A stretch of 64,000 nucleotides of DNA, taken from Rhynochetos jubatus (taxonomy: Eukaryota > Chordata > Aves > Eurypygiformes > Rhynochetidae). The translations under genes were made by a program, and so were the position numbers. The stretch is from positions 102,397,086-102,461,085 of the forward strand of contig CM050650.1 in assembly GCA_027574665.1 (NCBI GenBank), written 5' to 3'. A model generated the notes under the pieces. That model saw nothing but the letters and a program-made list of their open reading frames with translations, searched no databases and had not been told where the DNA came from. Positions 1 through 17,104 of the stretch are shown here, piece by piece. Numbering within the stretch: the first letter of the stretch is position 1; each line of letters starts with the position of its first letter.

Positions 1-5211
<5,211 letters not shown>

Positions 5212-5371
5212 AACAAGACCAAAAGTACAGTACAATGGGTATGCTGGACATGAAAACAGTAATGGACAGGCTTCATTTGAAAATCCCATGTATGACACAA
5301 ACTTAAAACCCACAGAGGCAAAGGCTGTGAGGTTTGATACGACTCTGAACACAGTTTGTACAGTGGTATAG
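5212..5371 (+). CDS. CSMD1: CSMD1 last coding exon (cytoplasmic tail and stop)
   Basis: This exon completes CSMD1. Joined to the AG left by the previous exon, it reads R-TRPKVQYNGYAGHENSNGQ and continues to a TAG stop at 5369-5371, 52 full codons plus the stop. The tail is short and has two visible sorting or docking signals. ENPMYD is an NPxY motif, the kind read by PTB-domain and clathrin adaptors. The last residues, VCTVV, fit a class I PDZ ligand (T at -2, V at 0). The sequence is essentially what I know of the mammalian CSMD1 tail, so it is under strong constraint. The function of the two motifs in CSMD1 is inference. The frame is intact and both splice phases agree with the upstream exon. 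Confidence 0.94.
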
Positions 5372-8300
5372 CCTTCAGTGCCCAATATGACTGATTCATA
5401 GCCATACCTCTGATGGACAAGCAGTAATTCCTTTGGTGCCATATACCAGTTTCCCTTCTTCTCTTGGCTTTGCTGCTGTAATCTTTAACATCTTCTGTCA
5501 GCCTACATGCAGCTAAATTTTCTGGTAAAAATGTGTCAGTCTTCTGGGGATCAGACAAAGAATATTTTTTCATCTTAAAGATGGATCAAAATGCCTGGCT
5601 GCATCTGCTTCAAATCAAGGCACACTGTAAGGAAGACTGCCAAGTCATGCCAATTTATCCTATTTAATGCCTCAGACTTTCATATTTGTATGTGGCTGGA
5701 TGCCTTTCAATGCATTCTTCTGGGCACTTGGATAAATCCTTTGAGTACTGTGACAAATGATAGCACCACAGATCATCCCCGGGAATATTCTGAAGAATTA
5801 AAGCTCTCTTGAAGGAGAAGACAACTTTCCTTGAGGTTGCGTACACCTGCAAATGCTTTATCATTGAAATCTTGCTAAAATTAAAGAAACTTTCAGTGTA
5901 TGTCTTATACAGGGCAGTTTGCCAATTTCCCAATCAGCCGTTATATTGCAAAATGTTAATGCACAAATTTTTTGCACTAGAGTGTTATGGATGACTGAGT
6001 AAGATACTGGTAAAAATATACAGGGTTTCTACACACTGTCCATTGTATATAGACATTCACTCACTCTTTGCCAAGCGAAACATTCCACAATAAATTTACT
6101 AGGAATATTAAATTATGAGCCCCATGCTTAGCACCAGTTAAAATCTTGTACGAGAGAGGACAATATTTCTTTTGTCAATTTTTGACTAAATTTCTTTGTA
6201 AACATGATTACAAGTCACTGCAGACTTTCAGCCACAACAAGAGCCCATTTCTAAGAAATTTTCATTGCCAGTATTGTTTTCTTCTGAAATCAGTCATCAA
6301 TCACCGTTGTCAGTATCATACTATTTAACAGCAGGGGGGTTAGCAGCTATTGCTGCTTGCCATGTACAAATGTGAATAGTAATTTATTTTAGATAGCTCA
6401 TAAAGCCTGTGAGCCTGTGCTCATAATACAGTCTTCCCTTTTGCATTTTTTTCCATTTTTTCCTGTAATATGACATCATTTTCTGATGTTACATGGAACT
6501 AAAACATATTACAGTAGCATATGTAAACCCAGAGCAAATTGTCTATAACAAGCTGTCATTCAGTTTCTACTTTGAACAGAGAAATACTCAACTATCTTTG
6601 CTTTCTGTTTCTTTTCAGATTTTTTAAACATACTGCTTACTGCTTTTGTACTTACACAGTTTGACAGAGAAAATTGACATTTGTAAATATGAATGGTTGA
6701 GTAAATCATTAACATTTGCTTAGAATTAGAGGTTTTATTGAATGAAAACAAACAATCAAAAGATGCCATTGGGCCGATTAATTAAATTGAGGTTTAAAAC
6801 TAGGAAATTACAGGAATTAATGAAGCAAAATCTGATTTTAGTCATACATGTTGAGCTCAGAAACCAGGAAAGCTGCTTTGCTTTTCTTTAGAATTCAGGG
6901 TGGGTTTTTTTGTTGTTCTGTTTTAGTTTTCTGAATTTCAAACTGTCCTAATGTCCAGTTGCTATCAAAACTTGTAGAAAAATGTTTTTGAACTCCATAT
7001 GTGTGTAGATTTGGCTGTTATACACAAAACAAAAAAGGTAATGTAAGCCAAATAACAGGTTTTTCAGCTAATGTTGCAGAACGCAAAGAAAACTTCAAAG
7101 GTAACCCTTGGTCAGTTTAACAACTTTACAACTGTTAGATGAAAAATACCAGCAATATAATACAGTATTGTAGGGCCTCCAGCTGTTATATTTTTCATAT
7201 GAGCAAGAAACTCTGAAGAAATTTAATAAATAATCCTTTCCAGTCAGTTCCTTGTTCATTTTGTTAGTAGTTTTGGATTTCTGTTTTCTTTGTTTTTGAG
7301 GGTTTTGTGCAGTAAGTTTAATTTATCATCTGTCACATCTCAGAGCCCTTCACATTTCCCAAGAATGAACAAAGTTATCAGTTCAAAGTTGTTGTCCTGA
7401 TTCTCACCCATGTAGAGGAAGTCACTCTGCAAACTGTAGGAACAGTGGGCCAGGAAGGGAAGCTGTTGTGTAATTAAAGTTTTTGACAGGTGTTCAAAAC
7501 CGATATTACTGCTTTGGAAGGGTTTCTGTAGTGATGATGGCAGGAAAAAGTGGGAGTATTGAAAACAAGTGCAAAATTCTAGCTAAGTAGCTATTATTGA
7601 TGTTTTCTACTCCTGCCCTTACAATGTATCTTACAGGGTATCCTTCAGTGACCTGTCTCACTATGACCTGTGAGGAATGTGCTGGAGGAAAGGTCCCAGA
7701 AAAGAAAACAGTTAAATTATCTGATCTTTTTTGTTAGAAAGCCCAGATCCTGTGAATCCTTTATCCAGTGGTTCATTTGGGGGAAGTTATGTAAGGAATG
7801 TTTATCCCGATTGAGTGTTCCTTGATCAGGGACATCCAAAATTGGTATACGCTGACAAATTCTCCTAAGAGGTTTATTTAGAGTATCAAGTAAACAGGAG
7901 CTTCAGGCTGGAACCCAAGTAAAAGAAAACTCATAGTTTTATCAGCTCTATCCATGTCTTTTAAATGGTTCTCCTTCTCCTCTCCGTTGGAGTCTTCTGT
8001 TCAGACTGGATCTCTTTCTCCTGAAGTTATTTTACAGAGTGTAAACTTACACTTACATATGGTGCTTCATCAGAACAAACTCTTAAAATGTGCAGTAGCT
8101 GGGTAATGGCAGCCAGGAAATCAGCTTTCTGAGATATATGCAGAAGACTTTTCCCCCAGTGTTGACCAGATCATTATGATGGGCTAATAATACATGCTAT
8201 ATATTATTTTTTAAAAAACAGGTTATGTGCTTCAAAGCTGTTAAAAACTGCTGCTTGTATCACACATCTTGCCTTTCTCCAGGCTAGCTGCAATAATTTT

Positions 8301-8640
8301 TTTTCTTGTGTAAAATATTTTGTAAACAAAAAAAAGCTGTTATTAAAAAACAAACAAAAAAAAACCAAACAAAAAATGAAAAACAAAACAAAACACAAAG
8401 GGGGTTGGGGGGGTGGTGCTGGGGAAGAACGCCGGCATTATGATCAAGTTAATCTAATTTTCATTCCCAGTATTTCATTCTGCCATTTCACTACATGCTG
8501 CTGTGACATGAAGTAGGTGCAAAAGAACTTTTTGTACAGAGATATATTTTTTATGAAGAATTTGTAAAATTATTAAATATACTGTACTTTTTGATTAATG
8601 TAGGAAAATTGTTAAAAATAAATGTTTTTACAACACAAAA
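5372..8640 (+). other. CSMD1: CSMD1 3' UTR (probable extent)
   Basis: Sequence downstream of the CSMD1 stop is AT-rich, has no further splice acceptor with a sensible exon, and runs to a cluster of poly(A) signals. I place the main end near 8640, about 20 nt after AATAAA at 8617-8622, giving a 3' UTR of about 3.3 kb. Earlier AATAAA hexamers at 6089-6094 and 7225-7230 could give shorter forms. An A-rich run at about 8340-8398 is followed by a G-rich run (8401-8416). Small open frames on either strand here (for example 5208-5573 minus, 5591-5812 plus) are not supported as genes. Transcript data would settle the end. Confidence 0.6.
8617..8622 (+). promoter_or_regulatory. CSMD1: Candidate main poly(A) signal of CSMD1
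   Basis: Canonical AATAAA sits in a low-GC stretch with a T-rich, U/G-containing region downstream. It is the first of three canonical hexamers within 160 nt and follows a long AT-rich stretch that looks conserved (inference). Confidence 0.5.
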
Positions 8641-8739
8641 AAATTGTAATTTTCCCAATAATGTAAAATTTACCATCTTTAGCTGATTTTCAGTTCTGAT
8701 CCTATTACACATGTATTAATATTAAAGTGGCCTGTTAAA

Positions 8740-8772
8740 AATAAACAGTATTCTCTTTGGAAAAAAAATAAA
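8740..8772 (+). promoter_or_regulatory. CSMD1: Two alternative poly(A) signals
   Basis: AATAAA occurs at 8740-8745 and again at 8767-8772. Either could extend the CSMD1 3' UTR by about 130-160 nt beyond the preferred site at 8617-8622. Confidence 0.35.
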
Positions 8773-8779
8773 TACTATA

Positions 8780-11456
8780 AAAGATTGTAATATAGCCTGT
8801 GCAATGCCACCTACCTTGAAAGCAAAACCAGAGTTCTAATTAAATATTTAATTTTAGATTTTCAGCTTGTGTGACCTATTCTTATCAACACTTATCTTCT
8901 ATTTATTCTTATAAATCTCAGATATTGATTTTTTTTATTACATTAGATTGTTCAGTAGAATCTTAATCTTGTCATTTTAAGTTCCGAAGCATGATGTAAC
9001 TTGGGAACAATTTTCAGGTGTAGTCTAGTGAGATGGGGTCTTCTTCCTGTTATCTCATACTTGTCATTCAGTTTTTAAAATGAGACTTGGATGCACAGAT
9101 CATTTGGTTGTTTTATAAAAAAATAACCTTTTTATTCTTCCACAAGCCTGCATCCTGCCTGTGGAAGTGGTGGATCACATGGAGCCAGAGGTATTTCCAG
9201 TTCTAACATCTGAGAGCTAGCTCTGCAGTCATATAGATGTGTACTGAAATGAAAATGCTTACATATATGAAATAGCCACATATATCAGTGCTTTCTGGAA
9301 CAAGATGTGAAATTCTAAACATTTTTTTATAAATTTATTTCACTCTGTATTCATGTAAAAGATTGATTTATTTGATTTACTTGTGGAGAGCTTAAATAAG
9401 AATGTCAGTTGTCAAGACTATTATCCATTATTCCATTGTGAATAGTAGTAGTGTTTAAGTGTGTTTCACTTTCAGAAGAATTCCTATATGTGTATGCCCT
9501 TTCTTCCTTTCTCATCTTCACAATCTGTCCTTTTGTTAATATGATATCTTACAGTCATTGAAATTTCTCTCAGAATGATCTGACTTTCCTTCTGACACTA
9601 AGTTATAAGCTATAATCGCTAACACTATCAATGTAGATATTGAGGCATTACCTGACAGGGAGTCATGGTTTTTACCTCTTCTCACAAACAATAGTCTAAC
9701 ATATAATGAACAAGTGAACTATTGTTCTTTTAACTACTGCCAAACTGCAGTGCCAGCTTTCAAACATTATGATGTCTTAGGATCTACTGAAAAATTTAAC
9801 ATGGGATATTTAATTTGGGATTCTAGACAAACCTTTAGAAACCTACAGAAAATAAATCTTTTCTGTGTGTTGAGGATACAGTAATGTAAGAGCCACTCAG
9901 CTGAATCTGTAAAGAACAAGAATTTTTTCAGATGGAATCTACTACCTCTGTAGCAACAGTGAGGTCACAAACAGTATCAAAGGGAAAGCATACTTTGTGG
10001 TACACGTTACTCAAAATGGAAAATGCTTTTTTTTAAGGCTGCTTTTAATCTCCAACTCCGATAAACTACATTAAATACACTGTTACCTGCTTTAGCATAA
10101 ATCCACAGGAGCTTGAATGTATATGGCTCAATGCTTGAGAGAACAGAGGTCAGAAGGTGGAAGCTCTTCTGCAGAATACAGTCTTTAAACAAGTAGAATA
10201 AATTCATTTTAAGCATGTATCTGTGAAGCTCAAAAAGAAAGAAGAAAATAATTCTTCAGGGATCCATCCCAGAGGCCTTTATTTTATTTTTAGAGTAAAC
10301 AGTAAAGCAGTATTACAATTTCAAAACCTTGTCAATAACAGTCTTCCAACACAAACTGCTTTCCACAAAAAAGCACAGGATTCTACTCTGGACCACACTG
10401 GGACAGGTATAATTATGGCTAATCAAACAGTGGCTGATATATGCCTAGGAATTAGTTGCCAGGATTGGATTATATATGATATAATGAATTAGAAGATCCT
10501 CCTAAACAGTTATACATATATTTGTTTATAGAAAATTATATTAAATTACAGTCATGTGTAACAAATACATAGAAATGTGAATATGCTTGGAGTCTAATCC
10601 ACAGGAGAACTCGGGCTAAATTTTGCAGCATACAACTTCCAGGTGCTTATTGCATGGTAGAAACTTCAGCGTCAAGTTTTGTAGCTACAATCCACGAAGA
10701 AATGATGAAAGAGGTAAGAATTTACACGTGAAATCCACAGAGGCCAGCAAGTTGGGTACAGCCAGCTATACTAATCTGTAAGAAATACTAAAGCAAGAAG
10801 AATGCTCAAGCGTCTCACTTTTGACCTGAAGAACATAACTCTTTCCTCTAGTATTCATATCAGAAATCACTCAAGGTTGGGTAGATTAGTCATATCAGTT
10901 CTTTTTTGACAGTAAGCCTCAAAACACAATGAATATTTGATGTTTCTTTTCCCTCTTACACCCAACAGACTTCTGGTTAGAGTGGTCAAATTAGACATGG
11001 AATATCAGAGTTCAGATCGCTTCTTTAGTCTTAAGGAGAAACACCAGGTTGTTAATCATAATGAAGATTGCTAAAACATGCAGCTGTTGAAAGCAGGTGC
11101 TGGGAAATTATCATTACCTCATTCTCCTTGCAGTGCAGTATTTGACATAGTAAAAATTTATAAGAATTCTTTTAGGGTTATGCCTTGCAGACAAAATACT
11201 TAGGGAGTATTCCTAGTTTGAGAATGCTTTTAGCCATGGTGTAGGCAGCTGGCCACAAAGAAAATTTTGTGCCTGGTAGTCTTGACAGAAGAAATACTGG
11301 TGCTTTAATTGGGTTGAAGATCAAAATGCAGTTGGAGGAGTGTTTAGAGGATATAAATTCTGTCTGGAAACAAATGCTACATAGAAACCAAAGACCTATT
11401 TGCGACTTGGTGTACCAAAAGTTTGAGTTTACTCATGCTGTGAAAGAACACAAGTA
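8780..11456. other. Intergenic, AT-rich, no gene seen
   Basis: This is the first stretch of the gene desert past CSMD1. It is AT-rich with many TAAT/ATTA words. Open frames at 10007-10216 (minus), 10223-10492 and 11269-11457 (plus) are short, unlike any family I know, and lack support. No transposon was recognised. Confidence 0.6.
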
Positions 11457-11610
11457 GAATCATAGAATGGTTTGGGTTGGAAGGAGCCTTAAAGATCATC
11501 TAGTTCCAACCCCCCTGCCATGGGCAGGGACACCCTCCACTAGACCAGGTTGCTCAAAGCCTCATCCCACCTGGCCTTGAAGACAGCCAGGGATGAGCAA
11601 CTAAAACTTG
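11457..11610 (-). mobile_element. CR1 LINE 3'-end fragment
   Basis: On the + strand this starts with GAATCATAGAATGG, the reverse complement of the CR1 tail. It continues through the familiar 3' block (AAAGATCATCTAGTTCCAAC, GGTTGCTCAAAGCCTCATCC) into the end of the coding part and stops at about 11595-11610. It is a strongly 5'-truncated copy of about 150 bp. Confidence 0.9.
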
Positions 11611-12224
11611 CTCAAAGGAAAATGTTGGACAGAAATTCAAACAAAAGAAAACAAATTCCTGAATTAAACCTTTCTAAAAATAAGCTAATATTTTCTAAAG
11701 TGTAAAAACTCTTAAGGACCCCTTAAATCAGCAGTCCAGACCCCAGACTGGCTTATCAGTGTAATAATATTTTAAATAACATCAGAAGTACATTCTAAAT
11801 AATTCAACATTGAAAAAAATATAAGTATCAGCTGCAAAGATAGATATAGGTAACAATAAAAACAAGGTTATAGGCAGAAAATTGTTGAAGGAAACTAAAT
11901 ATGTCAGAAAAAACCTTCACAGCTCTTGGTTCCTAGGATGATAAGGGAAGGTATTAATAATGTGAGAAATGAAAGAATTTAGAGAAAAAATCATTATTAA
12001 GCGCAGTGAAGGGAAATAGAACTAGCAAAAAAGAACGTATTTGATCCTTACTAGAATTTTTCACCTTGCATTTTGTAATTGGAAAGATGTTAGATGTTTC
12101 CTTCACTTAGGGATTACATAGCAGCAGCCAGACTATTTGTAATTATGAAGTATTTAAGCAATAATTGATAGACAAATATTTTTAAAAATCAGAAACAACA
12201 TAAAACTTCTAGTAGTTCTGAAGA
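11611..12224. other. Intergenic, A-rich, no gene seen
   Basis: A-rich sequence lies between the CR1 tail fragment and the old CR1/L3-like piece. I see no open frame, RNA gene or named repeat. Part of it may be the undetectable 5' end of that old element. Confidence 0.4.
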
Positions 12225-13440
12225 AATTATCTGAGTAGCCCTTGACCATGAAACAATTTTGAATTTGTCTTGGAAAATGAAGGAAATGCCAGAAGCCTGG
12301 AGAAGAGCTGTTACTGTGTTAAAAGATTAAAAAAACAAACAAAAAAACCCCAAACAAAAAACCCCCCAACCATTTATTTAAATATTAAATTTTGAGGAAA
12401 AAAGGAAATCTGTTCAAGATCCTTTCAATAGAAAGTAAAATGACTGGATAGAGTTAAAATCTTGACAACAGATTTTAAAGCAGTTCTTGTCACCTAAATC
12501 TTATTTAATCCTTGAAAGCCTGATTGATAACTACTTTTGTATTAAATTAAAAAAGAGACAACAGATTCAGTAGCACACAGTAATTAACAAATAGAAATAG
12601 AGAACATCAGTAATTACAAAAGAAATTATTTAAGAAATAGCTCTCAAGCACACAATAGGTAATTATCACTGTAAAAAAGGCAATGCTGGAAAAAGTCCAT
12701 GGGTCTGCTGCTAGGCCTGATGATGCTCAACAGTGATGTGTAAATAAGGATAACACTTGCTGAAAAATTTAGATAAGTAATTTTAGGATGACAAATGATA
12801 ATGAAAAATGTAATGACACAAGTTGGTCTAGTTGGTATGATAAGTCTATTTAAACAAAATGTTTAAAATGTATCCTCAAGAATAGTTGAAAGTAATAAAT
12901 AAGGAAATTGAGGCCATCTTTATTAAAAAGATATTAGATCTTAAAAAGTATTATCTCTGAAAAGGATTAGCAAGCATGTTAACTCTAATGCTGCAGAAAA
13001 ACAGGAGGTATTGAATCACTGGTTATAAAACAGGAGTGCTGAACAGAAACAGAGAAGTGATTTTTAGTCTCCCTGCATATGAAGCTGTACTAGATTCTCC
13101 ATATATTTGCATGGTTCACTTTAGAAATAGGATGTCAGAAAAAATTTGAGAGGGTGTAAAATAACAACATACAAATGTAATTTAAGTCTTAGAAGAAAAA
13201 CCTTCAGCAAGAAATGTAAATCTGTTTAATCAAAAAAAAGTGTAACACACTACATTCATAGGATTACTATACTGCCCTATTATTTAAGGAAAAAAAAAAA
13301 AACATGACAGACACCTTAGTAAACTTGCAGTTGTAGCCAGACAAATTAAAAGGGAAACTTAGGCACACAGGTTTATGAGTGAAGCAAATAAGCCTGTGAA
13401 TTAATTTACTAGAAGAAATTACGTGTTTGCTGTCTCTTCA
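12225..13440 (+). mobile_element. Ancient CR1/L3-like LINE remnant
   Basis: This stretch has scattered but ordered resemblance to the reverse transcriptase and C-terminal part of old CR1/L3 LINEs. A block near 12280-12310 resembles the codons for a CR1 'PEDWK'-type segment (GCCAGAAGCCTGGAGAAGAG). A block at 13215-13240 resembles the 'AATCTGTTTAATC' segment typical of these elements. A block near 13385-13425 (GAATTAATTTACTAGAAGAA) resembles the 'WN-LP-E' end of the protein. The frame is destroyed by many indels and stops. The assignment comes from memory of the family; RepeatMasker would confirm or refute it. Confidence 0.5.
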
Positions 13441-14252
13441 TTGCATCAAGTTAACCCTGGATGGTTTCGTGTAAAATTGATATCTGTTCTACATCACAGA
13501 TCTTTCATGTTTCAATTCTCTGAAAAACACTAAATAAACATTTAAAAAGCAAAAGGAAAATTAACTCAATCTGAGATCTATAAAACATAAGGCACTTAAT
13601 CTGGCTTTTAGAACCCTCATTCTGAGAATTTAAATAATGCGTCTGCCACCTCATTCTATTGAGTTATGTTAAACAGTTCAGGAATCTAGCCTGAAGCAAA
13701 AGCAGTACAATGTAATCTGCATCTTGTATCCATATGGTGAAATTTTCCACCCTCTCAAAAAAGCTAGACGACAACAACAATCTGTTGGGAAGGGTCTCTG
13801 TCATTGTCCCCTAGGATCAATGTAGATCTGGTTTGGCAGGCTGATGAAGAAGAATGTGTGCTCCATCTGCCATTGTGGAGGAAACTGGGTGTTGATCTAG
13901 GTCATTGTGGATGGAAAATAGGTTCAGGTAAGGAATCAAGGAAATGTGAATCAGAAGAGGTGTGCATGGAGGAGTCTTCCAGTATTTATCACAGGTTTTC
14001 CACAGGACACAGCACTTTTACTGGAACACAGTATTTACAGACTTCAGGCTGTACCCCATGAATGCTTGTACAGCAGTAATCCATATGTGAGCATACCAAT
14101 GGGGTTAAATCACATACAGCAGACATGGCTAAATTATTCATAGGCAACAACATCGCAGTAGTATGGCAACCTGAGGCAGATCTTCCTCCACTGACCTAAA
14201 GGATATTCACCTCTTTCCCAGGTTCACTTCAGGTAAAATAAGATGCTGGATC
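13441..14252. other. Intergenic, no gene seen
   Basis: Unique sequence before an LTR insertion. An 85-codon frame at 13804-14061 (plus) and an overlapping 65-codon frame resemble no protein family known to me and have no conserved-looking splice sites, so I do not call a gene. Confidence 0.5.
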
Positions 14253-14257
14253 CCTTC

Positions 14258-14952
14258 TGTCATGGTTTAGCCTTATCTGGCAATTAAGTACCAAACAGTT
14301 GCTCAATCACCTCCCTCCCCTCACCCAGTGGAGAAGGGTTGGAGGAAAAAAAACAAGGAAAGATAGTAAAAGTTGAGATAAGAAATATTAAATAATGTAA
14401 ATGACACTTGTAATGCTACTAACAGTACTACTACTAATAAGGAAGTAAAACAATAAAAAGTAGAACACTTGATACAATATCTCACTACTCAGGGACCGAC
14501 ACAGACAGATTCCAAAATAGCAAACAAAATCCAGGTGGAGAGAAAAAACCTAACCCTGAGCCTGAGAACGGAGAGGAACCACCCCACCCCCAAGCCCGAG
14601 AGCCCAAGAGCAGGGAGAAAGAAAAGGACAACTCCTCACCCCACTAACAGAAGAACCTGCTTCCTTGCTAAGAGCCATGCCAAGAACTAAAAAAAGGAGC
14701 TATCAATGCAGCTATCAGCTAGCCCCAGAAGCCTTAACCATACCCCCAAGCCAACTTCCCAGCTTCCAAACTGTGCATGCCCCCAGCCTGAACACTGAGG
14801 CTGATGTATCATGGAATGAAACAAAATCCTTTGGCCACTGTAGGCTGGCCGGCTCTGTGTAGGAGAGCGGCTTGTTCCTGCCTGAAACCAGCTCACCTTC
14901 TCATACAAAGTGGCTTGCAATAACAAAGAAAAGACACAAACAGGGATTAACA
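14258..14952 (+). mobile_element. Solo LTR (avian ERV-type) with 5-bp target duplication CCTTC
   Basis: A 695-bp element starts TGTCATGGTTTAGCC and ends GGGATTAACA. It is flanked by perfect direct repeats CCTTC at 14253-14257 and 14953-14957. The TG...CA ends and 5-bp duplication fit an endogenous-retrovirus LTR of the ERVL kind. The body has the same plan as two other copies in the window: a CACCCAGTGG block near the start, an A/T-rich middle, and a GC-rich second half. No internal gag/pol sequence is attached. Strand is set by the shared TGTCATGG end and is a convention. Open frames at 14469-14953 are inside the LTR and are not genes. Confidence 0.8.
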
Positions 14953-14957
14953 CCTTC

Positions 14958-15929
14958 TGTCTGATATGCTTCTTTCACAGGGACATCTGAAGTGGAAGTC
15001 GTGGTCACAAGAAGGTGTTGACCTAAGGAGCTATGCAGTGACAGGCTGGGTTGTCAGTAACTGGTCATGTAACTAGAAAGTCTTACGAAGGAACAGAATG
15101 ATGAGACTCTTTTTAGAGCTCTCTGCAAGTGGAACAATACTCAGAAGACGTGGCAAGGTGTTAACTGTCAGTCCTGATGGTCTTTGTTGATAAAGTCATA
15201 TGGAAGCCAAGGTGGAGAAGTGAACCAATGAGTGTGAGGACAGCAAGATTCTTCAGGAACCTTTTGGTTTGCAAGGGCTAGATGAAGAAACTCCAGCAGC
15301 TCCTGAATCCCTCTGAGAGACAGCTTGGGAATCCCCAAATCTGCCAGATCTATGCTGCTCATCTTCATATGGGTGAGAACACAAAATGGGCAAATAGGAG
15401 TTCACTTTTCCTTCTCCCCACCACTATTATCCTTTCCTGGTGCATGATATTTGTCTTCTGTTTGTTTTCTGAGTATTAGACTTTCTTGTTATCCATACTC
15501 ACCCCCTTGATGTCCTTTTTTTTTTTTTCTTTCCCCTTCTTTCCCTATAAATCACCTTCCAGTTTGCTATGACTTTATGAATAAAAAATGTGATTCATAC
15601 GGATTTTGGTTTTTACTTTTCATTTCAGGGAATAGCAAAGTCCAGTGAAGGTGGAAGATGTATCCGAGCAGTTGGGAGTGGGGTTTCAGAACTTGATGTG
15701 GTTAGGCAAGGGTAAAGAATAAACAAGAGAATGGGGTAAAGTAGGTTGGCAAGGGCTATATTTATAATGGAAGCAAAGGGAAGTTGAACAGTATCAATAA
15801 CTTGGGAGTTTGCTTGTTTTACTACTGCTGCAGTGCAGCAGGCTTGGTGGACTGCAGCTATCATGCTTGTGACAATTATGACTGAACTAGCTGTATAATC
15901 TGAGACTGGAGAGGACAAGCAACATCATC
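14958..15929. other. Intergenic, no gene assigned
   Basis: Sequence between two LTR-like blocks. A hydrophobic 97-codon frame on the minus strand (15625-15918) is unassigned; it has an alanine-rich helix but no diagnostic motif, so I cannot tell an old retroviral remnant from chance. A T-rich run lies at 15518-15530. Confidence 0.4.
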
Positions 15930-16083
15930 TGTCATGCTGTTTGCATAATACAAGCTTTACTTTGTGTACCATGAAGTATGCACGTTAGGATGAGATATCC
16001 CCTGTGCATCCAGCGCTGCAATAAAGAATGCCTGCTTTCTAAAACTCTGAATTGGGTTTGCAAGTTTTCTTCACCGGTTTACA
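15930..16083 (+). mobile_element. Possible LTR 3' portion (unclassified)
   Basis: The block starts TGTCATGCTG and ends GGTTTACA. It has GCTGCAATAAAGAATGCC (AATAAA at 16020-16025) followed by CTTTCTAAAACTCTG, an arrangement typical of the R-U5 part of avian retroviral LTRs. I found no matching target-site duplication, so the ends are uncertain. Confidence 0.35.
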
Positions 16084-17104
16084 GTAACAATGCTGGGGAG
16101 TGTCCTTGGTGGAGGGAGCACTTGGGAGGGAAAAGGATGGTCCTCTGCTCTTTTTTATTTTTTTGGGGTGTGTGTGTGTGTAATGAACCACTCAAAGACT
16201 CTTAAATAAAGTTTGTGGTCAGTATAGTAGGATATCTTGTCTATGAGTGCTCCCTAGTGCTACAAAAAGGACAGCAAAATGAGAGAAATATAGTCCTTAC
16301 AGTGGAAATGTTGCAGAGTCCTGCAGGTGGGGCAATGAATGGAGGGAATTCCAGTTTATAACAGGGTGAATCCCCTTAAACAGCTTTCCCACCTGCCTTA
16401 CCTCCTCCATCCCAGGCCCTGCACAGTCTGGGTAGTTGCACAGCACCCACAGCCTTGCATAGGATATGGATAGACCAAGTGATTGATGATTTCTGCACCC
16501 TCACTGCTATTCTGATTGCTCTCTCATATGTTTTTTGCACAGTGACCAGTCACTGTCAGAGCTATCAAAAGTACAGAATGTGGTAGCAAGTCTTTTCTTT
16601 ACTTGGTTGATTGCCTGTGGTACTCTGGAAGTGGATGAGCTGCAGTCTTCCTTAGGAGAGCAGTGAGGTGTGTCTTCAAATTTAAAAGTCCCACAGTGAC
16701 TGTTGTTAGTGTCAGTAGTAATCAGTTACTTTGGTCTAAAGGCCAAGGTTTGCAACACCTGATGCTGTTGACTCAGGTTTTGGTGTCTGGCAGAGGTCCT
16801 TTTCTCTTCCTGTACTCCCTGTTTGATTTCCAGAATCTATGCAGTGCAGTGTGGTAGTGAGTGGTGGCTGTGCTGATCTGCCCACCTTTAAGGGTATAAG
16901 AACACTTCATAGTAGTCTTAAGAAGGTATCAGAGACAAGGCACCAAAGGCCATCTGACACAGAGATATGTGAAAAAGGCTTCATGTACCTGAGTTGTACC
17001 ATTGATAACACAACTATGCAACAGAGGCTGCTGTTTGAAGAACATACAGCACGAAGCTGTTTTTATATCATGCAGTGCACTGCATAGGAAAGATGAGTAG
17101 ATGG
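16084..17104. other. Intergenic, no gene seen
   Basis: Mixed-composition unique sequence with a short (TG)n at about 16170-16182. Open frames of 64-82 codons at 16663-17087 have no recognisable content. Confidence 0.5.

Noticed and set aside
15625..15918. Hydrophobic 97-codon minus-strand frame near LTR-like sequence, considered as a retroviral envelope remnant
   Set aside because: No diagnostic motif could be found; the resemblance is limited to alanine-rich helix composition.
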